NCBI GenBank assembly: GCA_036639955.1
Contig: JAVWHP010000002.1
Span: forward strand, 131,966-195,965
Direction: 5' to 3'
Length of the DNA stretch: 64,000 nt
Source: JAVWHP01 sp036639955
Lineage (GTDB): Bacteria; Bacillota_I; Bacilli_A; Erysipelotrichales; Erysipelotrichaceae
Positions 48,840-57,442 of the stretch are shown here, one piece after another. Numbering within the stretch: position 1 is the first letter of the stretch; the number at the start of each line of letters is the position of its first letter. The position numbers were made by a program, and so were the translations under genes. The notes below the pieces were generated by a model. That model saw only the letters and a program-made list of their open reading frames with translations. It made no database searches and had not been told where the DNA came from.

Positions 48840-49414
48840 TAAACATTACCATTAGATAATAAAACCAAAGCTGCTTTTAAACACAGATCAATCGACAAAG
48901 TATAATCTAATTTACATAGAATTGGATTAATTTGGGAAGTTTTATAACCTAAAGCCTTTAAAGCACTAAAAATATCATTACGATCATTTAAACTATTATA
49001 AATTAAAGCCTCATCAAGATTAGGCTTTAATTTATTACTTAAGTCTATAATTAATTGATTAGCTATTCTATTACTAATATTATTTTGATCATGTAATGCA
49101 ATAACATTATTATCAATAATATTCTTAACTAAAAGATTAGTATCATTATTATTAATCATACTAATAGCGCTCTTAGGACCTACACCCTTAGCTTTTAATA
49201 AACTTAAAAAAACATAACGATCATAAACAGAAATAAAACCAAACAAACTAAAACCATCATCTCTAACTTGTAAATAAGTATTTAATAAAACAATATTATT
49301 AATCTTCAAATTACTACAATGAGCTACCTGTAGCTCATAACCAATTCCATTAACATCTATTACTAAAATATCATTATTAATACTAACTAAAACTCCTTTT
49401 ATATAATCTAACAT
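48839..49414 (-). CDS. ruvA: Holliday junction helicase subunit RuvA
   Basis: RuvA is the tetrameric junction-binding protein of the RuvAB complex. The 191-residue protein has the N-terminal OB fold (MLDYIKGVLVSINNDILVIDVNGIGYELQVA), the helix-hairpin-helix part (LLKAKGVGPKSAISMI; the second motif is degenerate), and the C-terminal RuvB-contact domain (DIFSALKALGYKTSQINPIL). The usual GIG motif is intact. It is the first gene of a ruvA-ruvB pair; a 9-bp coding hairpin lies at 49319-49338. Confidence 0.94.
   Translation of the reverse strand: MLDYIKGVLVSINNDILVIDVNGIGYELQVAHCSNLKINNIVLLNTYLQVRDDGFSLFGFISVYDRYVFLSLLKAKGVGPKSAISMINNNDTNLLVKNIIDNNVIALHDQNNISNRIANQLIIDLSNKLKPNLDEALIYNSLNDRNDIFSALKALGYKTSQINPILCKLDYTLSIDLCLKAALVLLSNGNV
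49319..49338. repeat. 9-bp inverted repeat inside ruvA
   Basis: ATGAGCTAC (49319-49327) pairs with GTAGCTCAT (49330-49338), 2-base centre. Short but perfect. Confidence 0.65.
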
Positions 49415-49525
49415 ATTATCACTCCCCTTACCTATATATATAAATTTAAAATAATCCTAAAAAATAGAATATTAGCAATTGAACTAGTATATTTATTACT
49501 AATTAAATAATTACGTTAAATAAGT

Positions 49526-49554
49526 TTGAAAACAATCATTTAAACCTTTATAAT
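49526..49554 (+). promoter_or_regulatory. Vegetative promoter for the GGDEF-EAL gene
   Basis: TTGAAA (49526-49531) and TATAAT (49549-49554) are 17 bases apart, 36 bases before the start codon. Confidence 0.75.
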
Positions 49555-49590
49555 AGTATTAATACTAATTTATAATAAGGCGGTGAAAAG

Positions 49591-51822
49591 ATGTTCAAGC
49601 TTAAAAGTAATAATTCATTAAAATCTTTTGGATTAATATTTATATTAATAATATGTATAGTGTTCGCTGGTTGGTTTTATATGTTTAAAGTTTCTAATGC
49701 ATTATATGAAGAAACAACTGAACATTTACATGAAATAGCTAAACAAAGTACAATAATATTAGATAATAAAATTAGAGGCGATATACAATCATTAACATCT
49801 TTAGCTAGTTATATAGCATTACAGGACGATCCATTTAGTAAAGAAGTAAAACAACATATAAATAATGAAATAACCGAAGAAGATCAAAATAGAATATTTA
49901 TAAGTGATACAAAAGGTAATGCCGAAAGTAATGATGGAGTTAAAATCAATATAAGTAATAGAGATTATTTTAAAGTAGCATTATCAGGAGATCAACATGT
50001 AAGTAATGCATTAAATTCATTAGATGATAATAAACCTATAATCTGTTTAAGTGTACCAATAATAAAAGATAATAAGATAATAGGAACGCTAACTAATGCT
50101 TACCCAATAGAAAAATATATGCAATTAATATCAGTAACAAGCTTTGATAATCATGGATATTCTTATGTAATAGATTATAAAGGAGATGTAGTAATACATA
50201 GTACACATCCTAAAAGTAATAAAACTTTTACTAATATATTTGAAGTTTTAGATAATAAAAATAATAGTAAAGAGATAGATCAATTAAAAACTAATTTAGG
50301 TAATAATGCTAATGGAGTACAAACTTTTAATATTAAAGATGAAGAATTTTATTATGCTTATGTACCTTTAAATAATCAAAATAGATGGTATGTATTTACT
50401 ACAGTTCCTAGTAGTTATATATTTGATAAAGCTAATACTGTTATTAAGACAGGATTAGTATCAGTTCTATTTATGTTGCTATTGTTTATTGCTATATTTT
50501 ATTATGTAGTAAGATCTTTTAATAAGAATGGAAAGCAGATTGAAAATTTAGCATATAGAGATCCTTTAACTGGTGCTCCTAATTTATCTAAGTTTGAAAT
50601 TGATGCCACTAGGTTATTAGAGAAGGATCGTAATTATGCGTTAATTGAGTTTGATATAGATAATTTTAAATATATGAATGAGATGTTTGGTTATCAAGAA
50701 GGTAATGTAATGCTTAAGCATATTGTTAATTCTTTAACTCGGAGTATAAATAAGGGAGAATTGCTATGTAGATCTAATGCTGATTACTTCCTATTATTAT
50801 TAAAGTATGATACTGATTTTGAATTATCTAGGCGTTTACAACTCTTTACAAGGGTTATATGTAATTACACTAATAAAACTATAGATCATTATGAATTAAC
50901 CCTTACATGGGGTATATATAAGGTACATAGTGGTTATGCTCCTTTACATATAATGATTGATAGAGCTAGTATGGCAAGAAAATCTAATAAGAACTTACAT
51001 AGAAGTACTTTTACATACTATGATGATAGTATTAAATCACGTATTATAGAAGATAAAGATTTAGAAACTAATATGCTATCAGCTTTAAATAATGGTGACT
51101 TTATAATTAATTTACAACCTAAACATGATATAAACACTAGTAACATTATAGGTTGTGAATCTCTTATAAGATGGAAACACAATAAAGTACTTATAGCACC
51201 AGATCGTTTTATACCTTTATTTGAAAAGAATGGTTTTATAGCAAAAATAGATATGTATGCTATAAAGGAAGCTTGTAAACTATTACAGCAATGGAAAAAT
51301 GAAGAGCTTCCTTTAATTCCTATAGGTATTAATTTATCACGTGTTACTTTATCTAAAGCAATGTTTATACTTCTATTAATGAGAATTGTAGAGTCTTATG
51401 ATATAGATCCTAAATATATAGAGTTTGAAATTAATGAAAACTATATATTTAATGATTTTGATCATATTATAATATTATTACATGATTTAGAACAAAAAGG
51501 ATTCCCTATTGCTATTGATAACTTTGGCGTTGGTTGTTCTTCTTTAAATTTATTAAAGGATGTTCCTTTAAATTCTGTTAAATTAGATCGTTCTTTTATT
51601 ACTAACACTTATAATTCTAAACGTGGTGAAATTCTTATTACTAATACTGTAGAGATGGCTCATAGATTAGATATTAAGGTAGTTGCTGAAGGTATCGAAA
51701 CTGTTCAACAATTAGAGTTTGTTAAAAAGATTCATTGTGATTCTGTACAAGGCTATTACTTCTCTCCTATTGTTGATACATTAACATTTAATCAGCTTTA
51801 TATCAAAACTAATGACTTGTAG
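49591..51822 (+). CDS. Membrane sensor with Cache, degenerate GGDEF and EAL domains
   Basis: A 743-residue putative c-di-GMP protein. A first membrane helix (LIFILIICIVFAGWFYMF), an extracellular dCache-like domain (about 35-285) and a second helix (about 290-310) lead to a GGDEF domain whose catalytic motif is replaced by SNADYF, so it is not expected to make c-di-GMP. The EAL domain has GCESLIRWKH (EAL to ESL), INLSR, FEINEN, IDNFGVGCSSL (DDFG to DNFG) and VKLDRSFI. Catalytic Glu, Asn and Lys are mostly kept but the second metal Asp is Asn, so phosphodiesterase activity is uncertain. It may be a receptor or weak hydrolase responding to an extracellular ligand. It is an isolated gene with its own promoter. 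Confidence 0.88.
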   Translation: MFKLKSNNSLKSFGLIFILIICIVFAGWFYMFKVSNALYEETTEHLHEIAKQSTIILDNKIRGDIQSLTSLASYIALQDDPFSKEVKQHINNEITEEDQNRIFISDTKGNAESNDGVKINISNRDYFKVALSGDQHVSNALNSLDDNKPIICLSVPIIKDNKIIGTLTNAYPIEKYMQLISVTSFDNHGYSYVIDYKGDVVIHSTHPKSNKTFTNIFEVLDNKNNSKEIDQLKTNLGNNANGVQTFNIKDEEFYYAYVPLNNQNRWYVFTTVPSSYIFDKANTVIKTGLVSVLFMLLLFIAIFYYVVRSFNKNGKQIENLAYRDPLTGAPNLSKFEIDATRLLEKDRNYALIEFDIDNFKYMNEMFGYQEGNVMLKHIVNSLTRSINKGELLCRSNADYFLLLLKYDTDFELSRRLQLFTRVICNYTNKTIDHYELTLTWGIYKVHSGYAPLHIMIDRASMARKSNKNLHRSTFTYYDDSIKSRIIEDKDLETNMLSALNNGDFIINLQPKHDINTSNIIGCESLIRWKHNKVLIAPDRFIPLFEKNGFIAKIDMYAIKEACKLLQQWKNEELPLIPIGINLSRVTLSKAMFILLLMRIVESYDIDPKYIEFEINENYIFNDFDHIIILLHDLEQKGFPIAIDNFGVGCSSLNLLKDVPLNSVKLDRSFITNTYNSKRGEILITNTVEMAHRLDIKVVAEGIETVQQLEFVKKIHCDSVQGYYFSPIVDTLTFNQLYIKTNDL

Positions 51823-51925
51823 TTGGCCTGCTCATAATACTTCACCACGATAAACCAAACTAAATAATTTAAATATTATTATATAGGTAATTGAATTATA
51901 AACAAGCCTAATTATATAATATATA

Positions 51926-51949
51926 AAAAAAAAGCCGAAAGGCTTTTTT
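51926..51949. terminator. Bidirectional terminator between the GGDEF-EAL gene and obgE
   Basis: AAAAAGCC pairs with GGCTTTTT across a GAAA loop, A-run on the left and T-run on the right. It lies between convergent genes; the preceding ~100 bases (51823-51925) hold nothing else I recognise. Confidence 0.85.
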
Positions 51950-51952
51950 AGT

Positions 51953-53239
51953 TTATTCAATGAATTGGAATTCATAATCGCAGATACCTACGATATCTCC
52001 ATCTTTACAACCAGCTTCTCTTAAAGCTGAGTCAACATTAAGAACACGCATCTTACGAGCGAATCTTTGAGCTCCATCTTCACTATTGAAGTTAGTCATT
52101 TTATAAGCTCTTTCAATTTCATAACCAGTTAAGTTCCAACGACCATTACCAAGATTATGGATTTGGAATTGTTCACCTAATGGTTCAAATTTATAAAGAA
52201 CTCCTTCACTACTAGAAGCTTCATCTTCAGCATACAATGGGAAGGCTGGAGTTACTGCTAGTAGATCACTACAACGATACATTACACGGTCTAAACCTTC
52301 AGCAATAATAGTAGTAGTTTCAAATATTTCTACATCAGGATATTTAGCTTTAAAACGTTCTAGATTAGCTTGTGCTTCAGGTAGATCCATTTTATTAGCT
52401 AAGATTACTTGAGGTCTTTCCATTAAACGATATTCATAATCAGCTAATTCCTTATTGATTATTTCATAATCTTTTACTGGATCACGACCATCATTAGCTC
52501 CCATATCAATTATATGAACAATTACACGGCAACGTTCAATATGACGTAGGAACTGATGTCCTAATCCTTTACCTAGTGATGCTCCTTCTATAAGTCCAGG
52601 TAAATCAGCCATAACAAAGCTACGGCCTTCTCCTCCTTGGACTAATCCTAAATTAGGAGTAATAGTAGTAAAGTGGTAATCAGCGATCTCAGGGCGTGCA
52701 GCACTAACTACAGATAGAAGTGTAGACTTACCTACTGAAGGGAATCCGACTAAACCAACATCAGCTAATACTTTAAGTTCAACAATAATATTTTGTTCTT
52801 CTCCTGGTGCTCCCATTTCACAATATTCTGGAGCAGAGTTCTTACTTGATTTAAAGTGGAAGTTTCCTCTACCGCCCTTACCTGCTTTAGCAACAATTGC
52901 TTGTTGTCCGTGGCGAGTTAAATCAGCAATTGTTACATCCGTTTCTAATATTTTAACAATTGTTCCCGGAGGTACTTTAACAATGAAATCATCACCATCA
53001 GCACCATGCATTTTTTTGATTTTTCCTCTACCACCGTTTTCAGCAGCAATCTTTTTATTGTAACGTAGATCTAATAATGTTGATTTACCTTCATCAACTT
53101 CAAATACTACATTACCTCCTCTACCACCATCACCACCGGCTGGTCCTCCTAGTGGTACGTATTTCTCGCGACGGAATGCTACGATTCCGTCACCACCGTC
53201 TCCGGCTTTGATATGTATTTTAACGCGGTCAATAAACAT
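51953..53239 (-). CDS. obgE: GTPase ObgE/CgtA
   Basis: Obg is an essential GTPase for 50S assembly and stress control; in B. subtilis it affects sporulation and the SigB pathway. The 428-residue protein has the glycine-rich Obg fold (GGDGGDGIVAFRREKYVPLGGPAGGDGGRGG), the G domain with G1 GFPSVGKST, TTITPNLG, DLPGLIEGA, NKMD, and the C-terminal OCT domain (FEPLGEQFQIHNLGNGRWNL). Length matches B. subtilis Obg. It is downstream of rpmA with an intervening terminator-like hairpin. Confidence 0.96.
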   Translation of the reverse strand: MFIDRVKIHIKAGDGGDGIVAFRREKYVPLGGPAGGDGGRGGNVVFEVDEGKSTLLDLRYNKKIAAENGGRGKIKKMHGADGDDFIVKVPPGTIVKILETDVTIADLTRHGQQAIVAKAGKGGRGNFHFKSSKNSAPEYCEMGAPGEEQNIIVELKVLADVGLVGFPSVGKSTLLSVVSAARPEIADYHFTTITPNLGLVQGGEGRSFVMADLPGLIEGASLGKGLGHQFLRHIERCRVIVHIIDMGANDGRDPVKDYEIINKELADYEYRLMERPQVILANKMDLPEAQANLERFKAKYPDVEIFETTTIIAEGLDRVMYRCSDLLAVTPAFPLYAEDEASSSEGVLYKFEPLGEQFQIHNLGNGRWNLTGYEIERAYKMTNFNSEDGAQRFARKMRVLNVDSALREAGCKDGDIVGICDYEFQFIE

Positions 53240-53264
53240 AGATTAACCTCCTTATTTTAGCAAA

Positions 53265-53292
53265 AGAAAATCCCCTTTGCTGGGGGATTTTT
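53265..53292. terminator. Hairpin terminator between rpmA and obgE
   Basis: A 7-bp stem, AATCCCC with GGGGATT, has T-rich flanks on both strands. It may attenuate read-through from rplU-prp-rpmA into obgE. Confidence 0.75.
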
Positions 53293-53295
53293 TTA

Positions 53296-53580
53296 TTATG
53301 CTTTTGGGTAAACTGAAACTTTAGTTTTATCTTTACCTAAACGTTCAAACTTAACAATACCACTTGCTGTTGCAAATAATGTATCGTCTCCACCTCTACC
53401 AACATTGGTACCTGGATGAATTTTAGTTCCACGTTGACGGTAAATGATTGAACCTGCATTCGTAAATTGTCCATCAGCTTTTTTAGCACCTAATCGCTTA
53501 GATTGAGAGTCACGGCCGTTCTTTGTAGAACTAACTCCTTTTTTAGAAGCGAATAACTGAATATCTAATACAAACTTCAT
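53296..53580 (-). CDS. rpmA: 50S ribosomal protein L27 (with cleavable N-terminus)
   Basis: L27 lies at the peptidyl transferase centre; its N-terminus reaches the P-site tRNA. The 94-residue protein has SKKGVSSTKNGRDSQSKRLG and later GSIIYRQRGTKIHPG, NVGRGGDDTLFA. I use ATG 53580 (ribosome site GGAGGTG); a GTG at 53586 would add MI. Bacillota L27 carries a short leader (here MKFVLDIQLFA) removed by the Prp protease, and the motif LQLFA|SKKG-like IQLFA|SKKG is present. The prp gene is next door. Confidence 0.96.
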   Translation of the reverse strand: MKFVLDIQLFASKKGVSSTKNGRDSQSKRLGAKKADGQFTNAGSIIYRQRGTKIHPGTNVGRGGDDTLFATASGIVKFERLGKDKTKVSVYPKA

Positions 53581-53582
53581 AA

Positions 53583-53900
53583 TCACACCTCCAGTTCTCT
53601 TATACAGATATATTTTCTATAAGACGTTTCAACTGTTCTTAGCTGTATCAACATTACTTGTAATATTGTTTGTGCTACTTCACAGTTTAACTTGTTAACT
53701 TCGATTTTTACACATCCTTCATTCATTAATGAAGTACATGATCCATCTGCTAGTTGATCTATTGCATTTAATATTCCTACACTTATTGAACTAACACCTG
53801 CACAAACTAAATCTTGTCCTTTAGAACTATAATTAGCATGTCCTGTTATTTCAACTTTATGTATTACTTTATCTTTCGCATAGATCCCAACTTCTACCAT
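53583..53900 (-). CDS. prp: L27-processing cysteine protease Prp (YsxB)
   Basis: Prp cleaves the N-terminal leader of L27 in Bacillota. The 105-residue protein has the catalytic His in EITGHANYSSKGQD and the Cys in LVCAGVSSISVGILNAI, spaced as in the family. It sits between rplU and rpmA, the standard position. It starts two bases after the rplU stop and its stop lies inside the rpmA ribosome site, so expression is coupled. Its presence together with the L27 leader shows the processing pathway is intact. Confidence 0.93.
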   Translation of the reverse strand: MVEVGIYAKDKVIHKVEITGHANYSSKGQDLVCAGVSSISVGILNAIDQLADGSCTSLMNEGCVKIEVNKLNCEVAQTILQVMLIQLRTVETSYRKYICIRELEV

Positions 53901-53902
53901 AA

Positions 53903-54214
53903 TTAAGCCTCGATTGCTTCGATAACTAATTTAGTATAAGGTTGACGGTGACCTTGTTTACGGTGAGAACTACCATCTTTACATTTGTATTTAAAGATCA
54001 TAATTTTCTTTGCTTTACCTTGTTTTTCAACTTTGGCAGTAACCTTAACACCTTTTACGTATGGAGTTCCAACACGTAATGTTCTGTTAGAATAAGCAAC
54101 AACTTTATCAAATTCGACTACATCTCCAGCTTCAACGTTTAATTTCTCAACGTATATTTCTGAACCGACTTCAACTTTTAATTGCTTTCCACCTGTTTCA
54201 ATAATTGCGTACAT
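53903..54214 (-). CDS. rplU: 50S ribosomal protein L21
   Basis: L21 is a 50S subunit protein. The 103-residue protein starts MYAIIETGGKQLKVEVGSEIYVEKL and ends HRQPYTKLVIEAIEA with the conserved Lys/Gly-rich HRKQGHRQPYTK. I start at ATG 54214 behind AAGGAGGTGCG; a longer frame back to 54253 runs through the leader. It heads rplU-prp-rpmA and is preceded by an L21 leader RNA. Confidence 0.96.
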   Translation of the reverse strand: MYAIIETGGKQLKVEVGSEIYVEKLNVEAGDVVEFDKVVAYSNRTLRVGTPYVKGVKVTAKVEKQGKAKKIMIFKYKCKDGSSHRKQGHRQPYTKLVIEAIEA

Positions 54215-54224
54215 ATTTCGCACC

Positions 54225-54316
54225 TCCTTCATGTTTTTTATGAGACTCGCCATGTAAGGTGACCGTAGTACTTAAACCTTACTTTGTGCGGTTGCAGCCA
54301 CAAAAGGACATACAAC
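54225..54316 (-). promoter_or_regulatory. Ribosomal protein L21 leader RNA
   Basis: On the minus strand the leader contains a stem TTGTG ... GCACAA around GGCTGCAACC and then GTAAGGT ... ACCTTAC (7-bp perfect). The GTGGCTGCAACCGC segment is, as far as I recall, typical of the Bacillota L21 leader, thought to bind L21 and autoregulate its operon. It lies between the promoter and the rplU ribosome site. Confidence 0.7.
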
Positions 54317-54322
54317 ACCGTT

Positions 54323-54351
54323 ATATTACCATATGCAACCTCTTAAGTCAA
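54323..54351 (-). promoter_or_regulatory. Promoter of the rplU-prp-rpmA operon
   Basis: On the minus strand TTGACT (54351-54346) and TAATAT (54328-54323) are 17 bases apart with an extended -10 TG. It overlaps the 3' end of dnaE. Confidence 0.8.
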
Positions 54352-57300
54352 TTATTTCCTTCCAAAATTTCACTTATTTCTTTAACGAGACATGAATTTT
54401 CTTTTTCTATTCTTCCTGTTGCTAATATATACTTGCCTTTTATTAATATTTTATGTTTTCTTGCAAACAAATCTGGCATTATCACTAGATCAAAGTTACT
54501 TGTATCATCACTAACACTTATAAAGGCCATCACATCTCCTTTTTTAGTTCTATGTTGTTTTATTCGGTCTATTTGTCCTAAAATTTTAGCATACCCCCTT
54601 TTGTTCTTAGTTTCTATTATGCTTTTAACATCATTATAGTTTTTTCTTAATGTAAATATAGGGTGTTCTCCTAAATAGAATCCTAAGTATTCTTTTTCTA
54701 TCATTACTCTTTGTTTCTTATTTTCATTAACATTAATTAATTCATGTCTTCCTCCAGCTAAATCAAAGCTTATTTGGTTTTCGTTTCCATTAACTAGATT
54801 AGCTAGCTTTAATGCTTCTTTACAACTTGCAATTAATGTTGCTCTATTATTATGAATTAGATCAAATACTCCAGCATTAATCATTGCTTCTAATGTCTTA
54901 TCTTTAACTTCATACTTATATAGTCTGCTTACTGCAGTATAGAAATCTTTATATGTTCCATTTTCTTCTTTTTCTTTCATTATACTTACTACAGTATTTT
55001 TTGCTAATCCTTTTATTAATGTTAATGGGCATCTTATATTATTATTTTCTATTTCATATTTATTTGTTGAAAAATTAATATCTGGCCCTAGTATTTTAAT
55101 CCCTATCATTCTTGCTTCTAAAATGTATTCTACTGTTTTATTATCATTAACTATAACACTATTTAATAGGCTTACAAAGAATAGTGTTGAATTATTAGCT
55201 TTTAGATAAGCCATTTGATAACATATTAATGCATATGCTACACTATGTGACTTATTAAATCCATAGTTAGCAAACTTCATTATTAATTCATATACTTGGT
55301 TTGCTAATTCTTCTGTATAATTCAATTTTAATGCTCCATTTATAAAGTCTTTCTTTAGTGCTTCTACTTGATTGCTTTTCTTTTTACTTATTGCTTTTCT
55401 TAATATATCAGCTTTACCTAATGAGAATCCACCCATTACTTGTGCTATTTGCATTATCTGTTCTTGATATATTATAACTCCATAGGTTGGTTCTAATATT
55501 TCTTTTAATTTAGGATGTAAATATTCAATTTTATTTTTATTATTTCTGGCTTCTAAAAATGTAGGAATATTTTCCATTGGTCCTGGTCTATATAGTGCTA
55601 TAGTAGCTACTATATCTTCAAAGCAGTTTGGTTTCATTTTATGTATTAAATTTTTCATTCCGTCTGATTCTAACTGGAATACTCCTACAGTATTAGTGTT
55701 TTGTATTAATTCATAAGTTTTAAAATCATCTAATGGAATATTCATGATATCAAAATCCGCTTTTTCTTTTTTTATTTTAGTTACTATTTCATCTATTATG
55801 GTTAAGTTTCTTAGTCCTAAAAAATCCATTTTTATTAATCCTAGGTTTTCTAGGTATTCCATTGGGTATTGTGTTGATACTATGCCTTCTTCCACACTTA
55901 TTAATGGGCAGTAGTTATCAATAGCATATCTACTTATTATAATTCCTCCCGCATGTGTTGAAGCGTGCCTTGGTAGTCCTTCTAATTTTAAAGCTATTTT
56001 TAATAATTGTTGGTTTCTTTCATTACCATCAATCAAAATCTTAAATGCTTTAGAATTATTATATGCATACATCAGATTAACTTTTACTAGGTTTGGTATT
56101 GCTTGAGCTAATTTATCTACTTCATAACTTGATAGTCCTATTGCTTTTCCTACATCTCTTATTACTTGTTTAGCTCCAAAGGTTCCAAAGGTAACAATAT
56201 GTGCTACATTAGCTTCTCCATAGGTGTTTCTTACGTATTCTATTACTTCTTCTCTTCTGTTATCTGGAAAGTCAGTATCTATATCAGGCATACTAATTCT
56301 TTCAGGATTCAAGAATCTTTCAAATAACAAATTATATTTTATTGGATCTACATGTGTAATTCCTAAACAATATGCTACTAATGATCCAGCTGCACTTCCT
56401 CTTCCCGGACCGACATATATATTATTACTTCTTGCGTATCTTATAAAATCATACACGATTAAAAAATAATCAGCAAACTTCATTTGATTAATAATTTGTA
56501 GTTCATAATTTAATCTCGTAATATAAGTATGATTTGGTTCTTCATTTTTTAGTCTTTTAATTAATCCTTTTTTACATAGCTTATTTAAGTATTCTTCACT
56601 TCCTATATTTAGTTTGTTTTTATATACTGGTAGTTCTGCTTTTTTTAATGGTAAACTGTAGTTACATAATTTAGCTATTTCTTCAGTTGTTTCTAAGTCT
56701 TCTTCATCATATAAAGTTTTCATTTCTTCTTCATTTCTAAAGTGTCTATTTTTCTCTATATCTAGTTGTTGATTATTTAGCTTCATTCCTTTTTTTATTG
56801 CTATACAAGTTTCATAGGCATCACTATCTTCATTATTTAAATAATATGTTGGTGATATTGCTACTGTTTTAATATCTAATTCTTTACAGACTTCTTTAAG
56901 GATCTTGTTTTGGTTGCGATTAAATTCTAAATCATTAGAATTTAATCCGCAATACATATTAGTTAGTTGTTTATGTTCTTTGAGATAAATTATTAGTTCT
57001 TGTTTATCTTTTATAAGGTTAAGTGTAGTTGTTAGAATTATAACGCAGTCATCTGCGAGGGTATCTAAATCAGTTACTTTTATTGTATCTGATTTAGTAT
57101 TAATTTTGGTTGATAGTTTTATTAATTTAGCATATCCGTCATTATTTATAGCTATAATAACATAGCCATATAATTTAGTTTTATATTCAGCCTCTATTTC
57201 TAATCCAATTATAGGTTTAATATGATTAGCAATACAGGCATTATAAAATTGTATAGCACTATGCATTACATTTTTATCTACCATTGATACACTTTCTATA

Positions 57301-57392
57301 TTATCATCTACACATTTTTTTATTAGTTGTTCTATTTTTATCGTAGATGATAATAATGTATAAGAACTTCTTACCTGTAGGTTTACACTCAT
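54348..57392 (-). CDS. dnaE: DNA polymerase III alpha subunit DnaE
   Basis: The replicative DnaE-type C-family polymerase. The 1014-residue protein has an N-terminal PHP domain (VNLQVRSSYTLLSS, with the metal His mostly missing as in Gram-positive DnaE), the palm with GPGRGSAAGSLVAY and catalytic PDIDTDFPD, RHASTHAGGIIIS, then YQEQIMQIAQVMGG and FNKSHSVAYALI, and a C-terminal OB domain (AKILGQIDRIKQHRTKKGDVMAFISV). It is a little shorter than B. subtilis DnaE (1115). Firmicutes usually also have PolC. The ATG has an AAGGAGATT ribosome site; nrnA lies 50 bases upstream, the neighbourhood of B. subtilis dnaE-ytqI. Confidence 0.95.
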   Translation of the reverse strand: MSVNLQVRSSYTLLSSTIKIEQLIKKCVDDNIESVSMVDKNVMHSAIQFYNACIANHIKPIIGLEIEAEYKTKLYGYVIIAINNDGYAKLIKLSTKINTKSDTIKVTDLDTLADDCVIILTTTLNLIKDKQELIIYLKEHKQLTNMYCGLNSNDLEFNRNQNKILKEVCKELDIKTVAISPTYYLNNEDSDAYETCIAIKKGMKLNNQQLDIEKNRHFRNEEEMKTLYDEEDLETTEEIAKLCNYSLPLKKAELPVYKNKLNIGSEEYLNKLCKKGLIKRLKNEEPNHTYITRLNYELQIINQMKFADYFLIVYDFIRYARSNNIYVGPGRGSAAGSLVAYCLGITHVDPIKYNLLFERFLNPERISMPDIDTDFPDNRREEVIEYVRNTYGEANVAHIVTFGTFGAKQVIRDVGKAIGLSSYEVDKLAQAIPNLVKVNLMYAYNNSKAFKILIDGNERNQQLLKIALKLEGLPRHASTHAGGIIISRYAIDNYCPLISVEEGIVSTQYPMEYLENLGLIKMDFLGLRNLTIIDEIVTKIKKEKADFDIMNIPLDDFKTYELIQNTNTVGVFQLESDGMKNLIHKMKPNCFEDIVATIALYRPGPMENIPTFLEARNNKNKIEYLHPKLKEILEPTYGVIIYQEQIMQIAQVMGGFSLGKADILRKAISKKKSNQVEALKKDFINGALKLNYTEELANQVYELIMKFANYGFNKSHSVAYALICYQMAYLKANNSTLFFVSLLNSVIVNDNKTVEYILEARMIGIKILGPDINFSTNKYEIENNNIRCPLTLIKGLAKNTVVSIMKEKEENGTYKDFYTAVSRLYKYEVKDKTLEAMINAGVFDLIHNNRATLIASCKEALKLANLVNGNENQISFDLAGGRHELINVNENKKQRVMIEKEYLGFYLGEHPIFTLRKNYNDVKSIIETKNKRGYAKILGQIDRIKQHRTKKGDVMAFISVSDDTSNFDLVIMPDLFARKHKILIKGKYILATGRIEKENSCLVKEISEILEGNN

Positions 57393-57442
57393 ATTAAATC
57401 TCCTTTCATAGTATATATTAATTATAACTAAAAAAAACTGAA

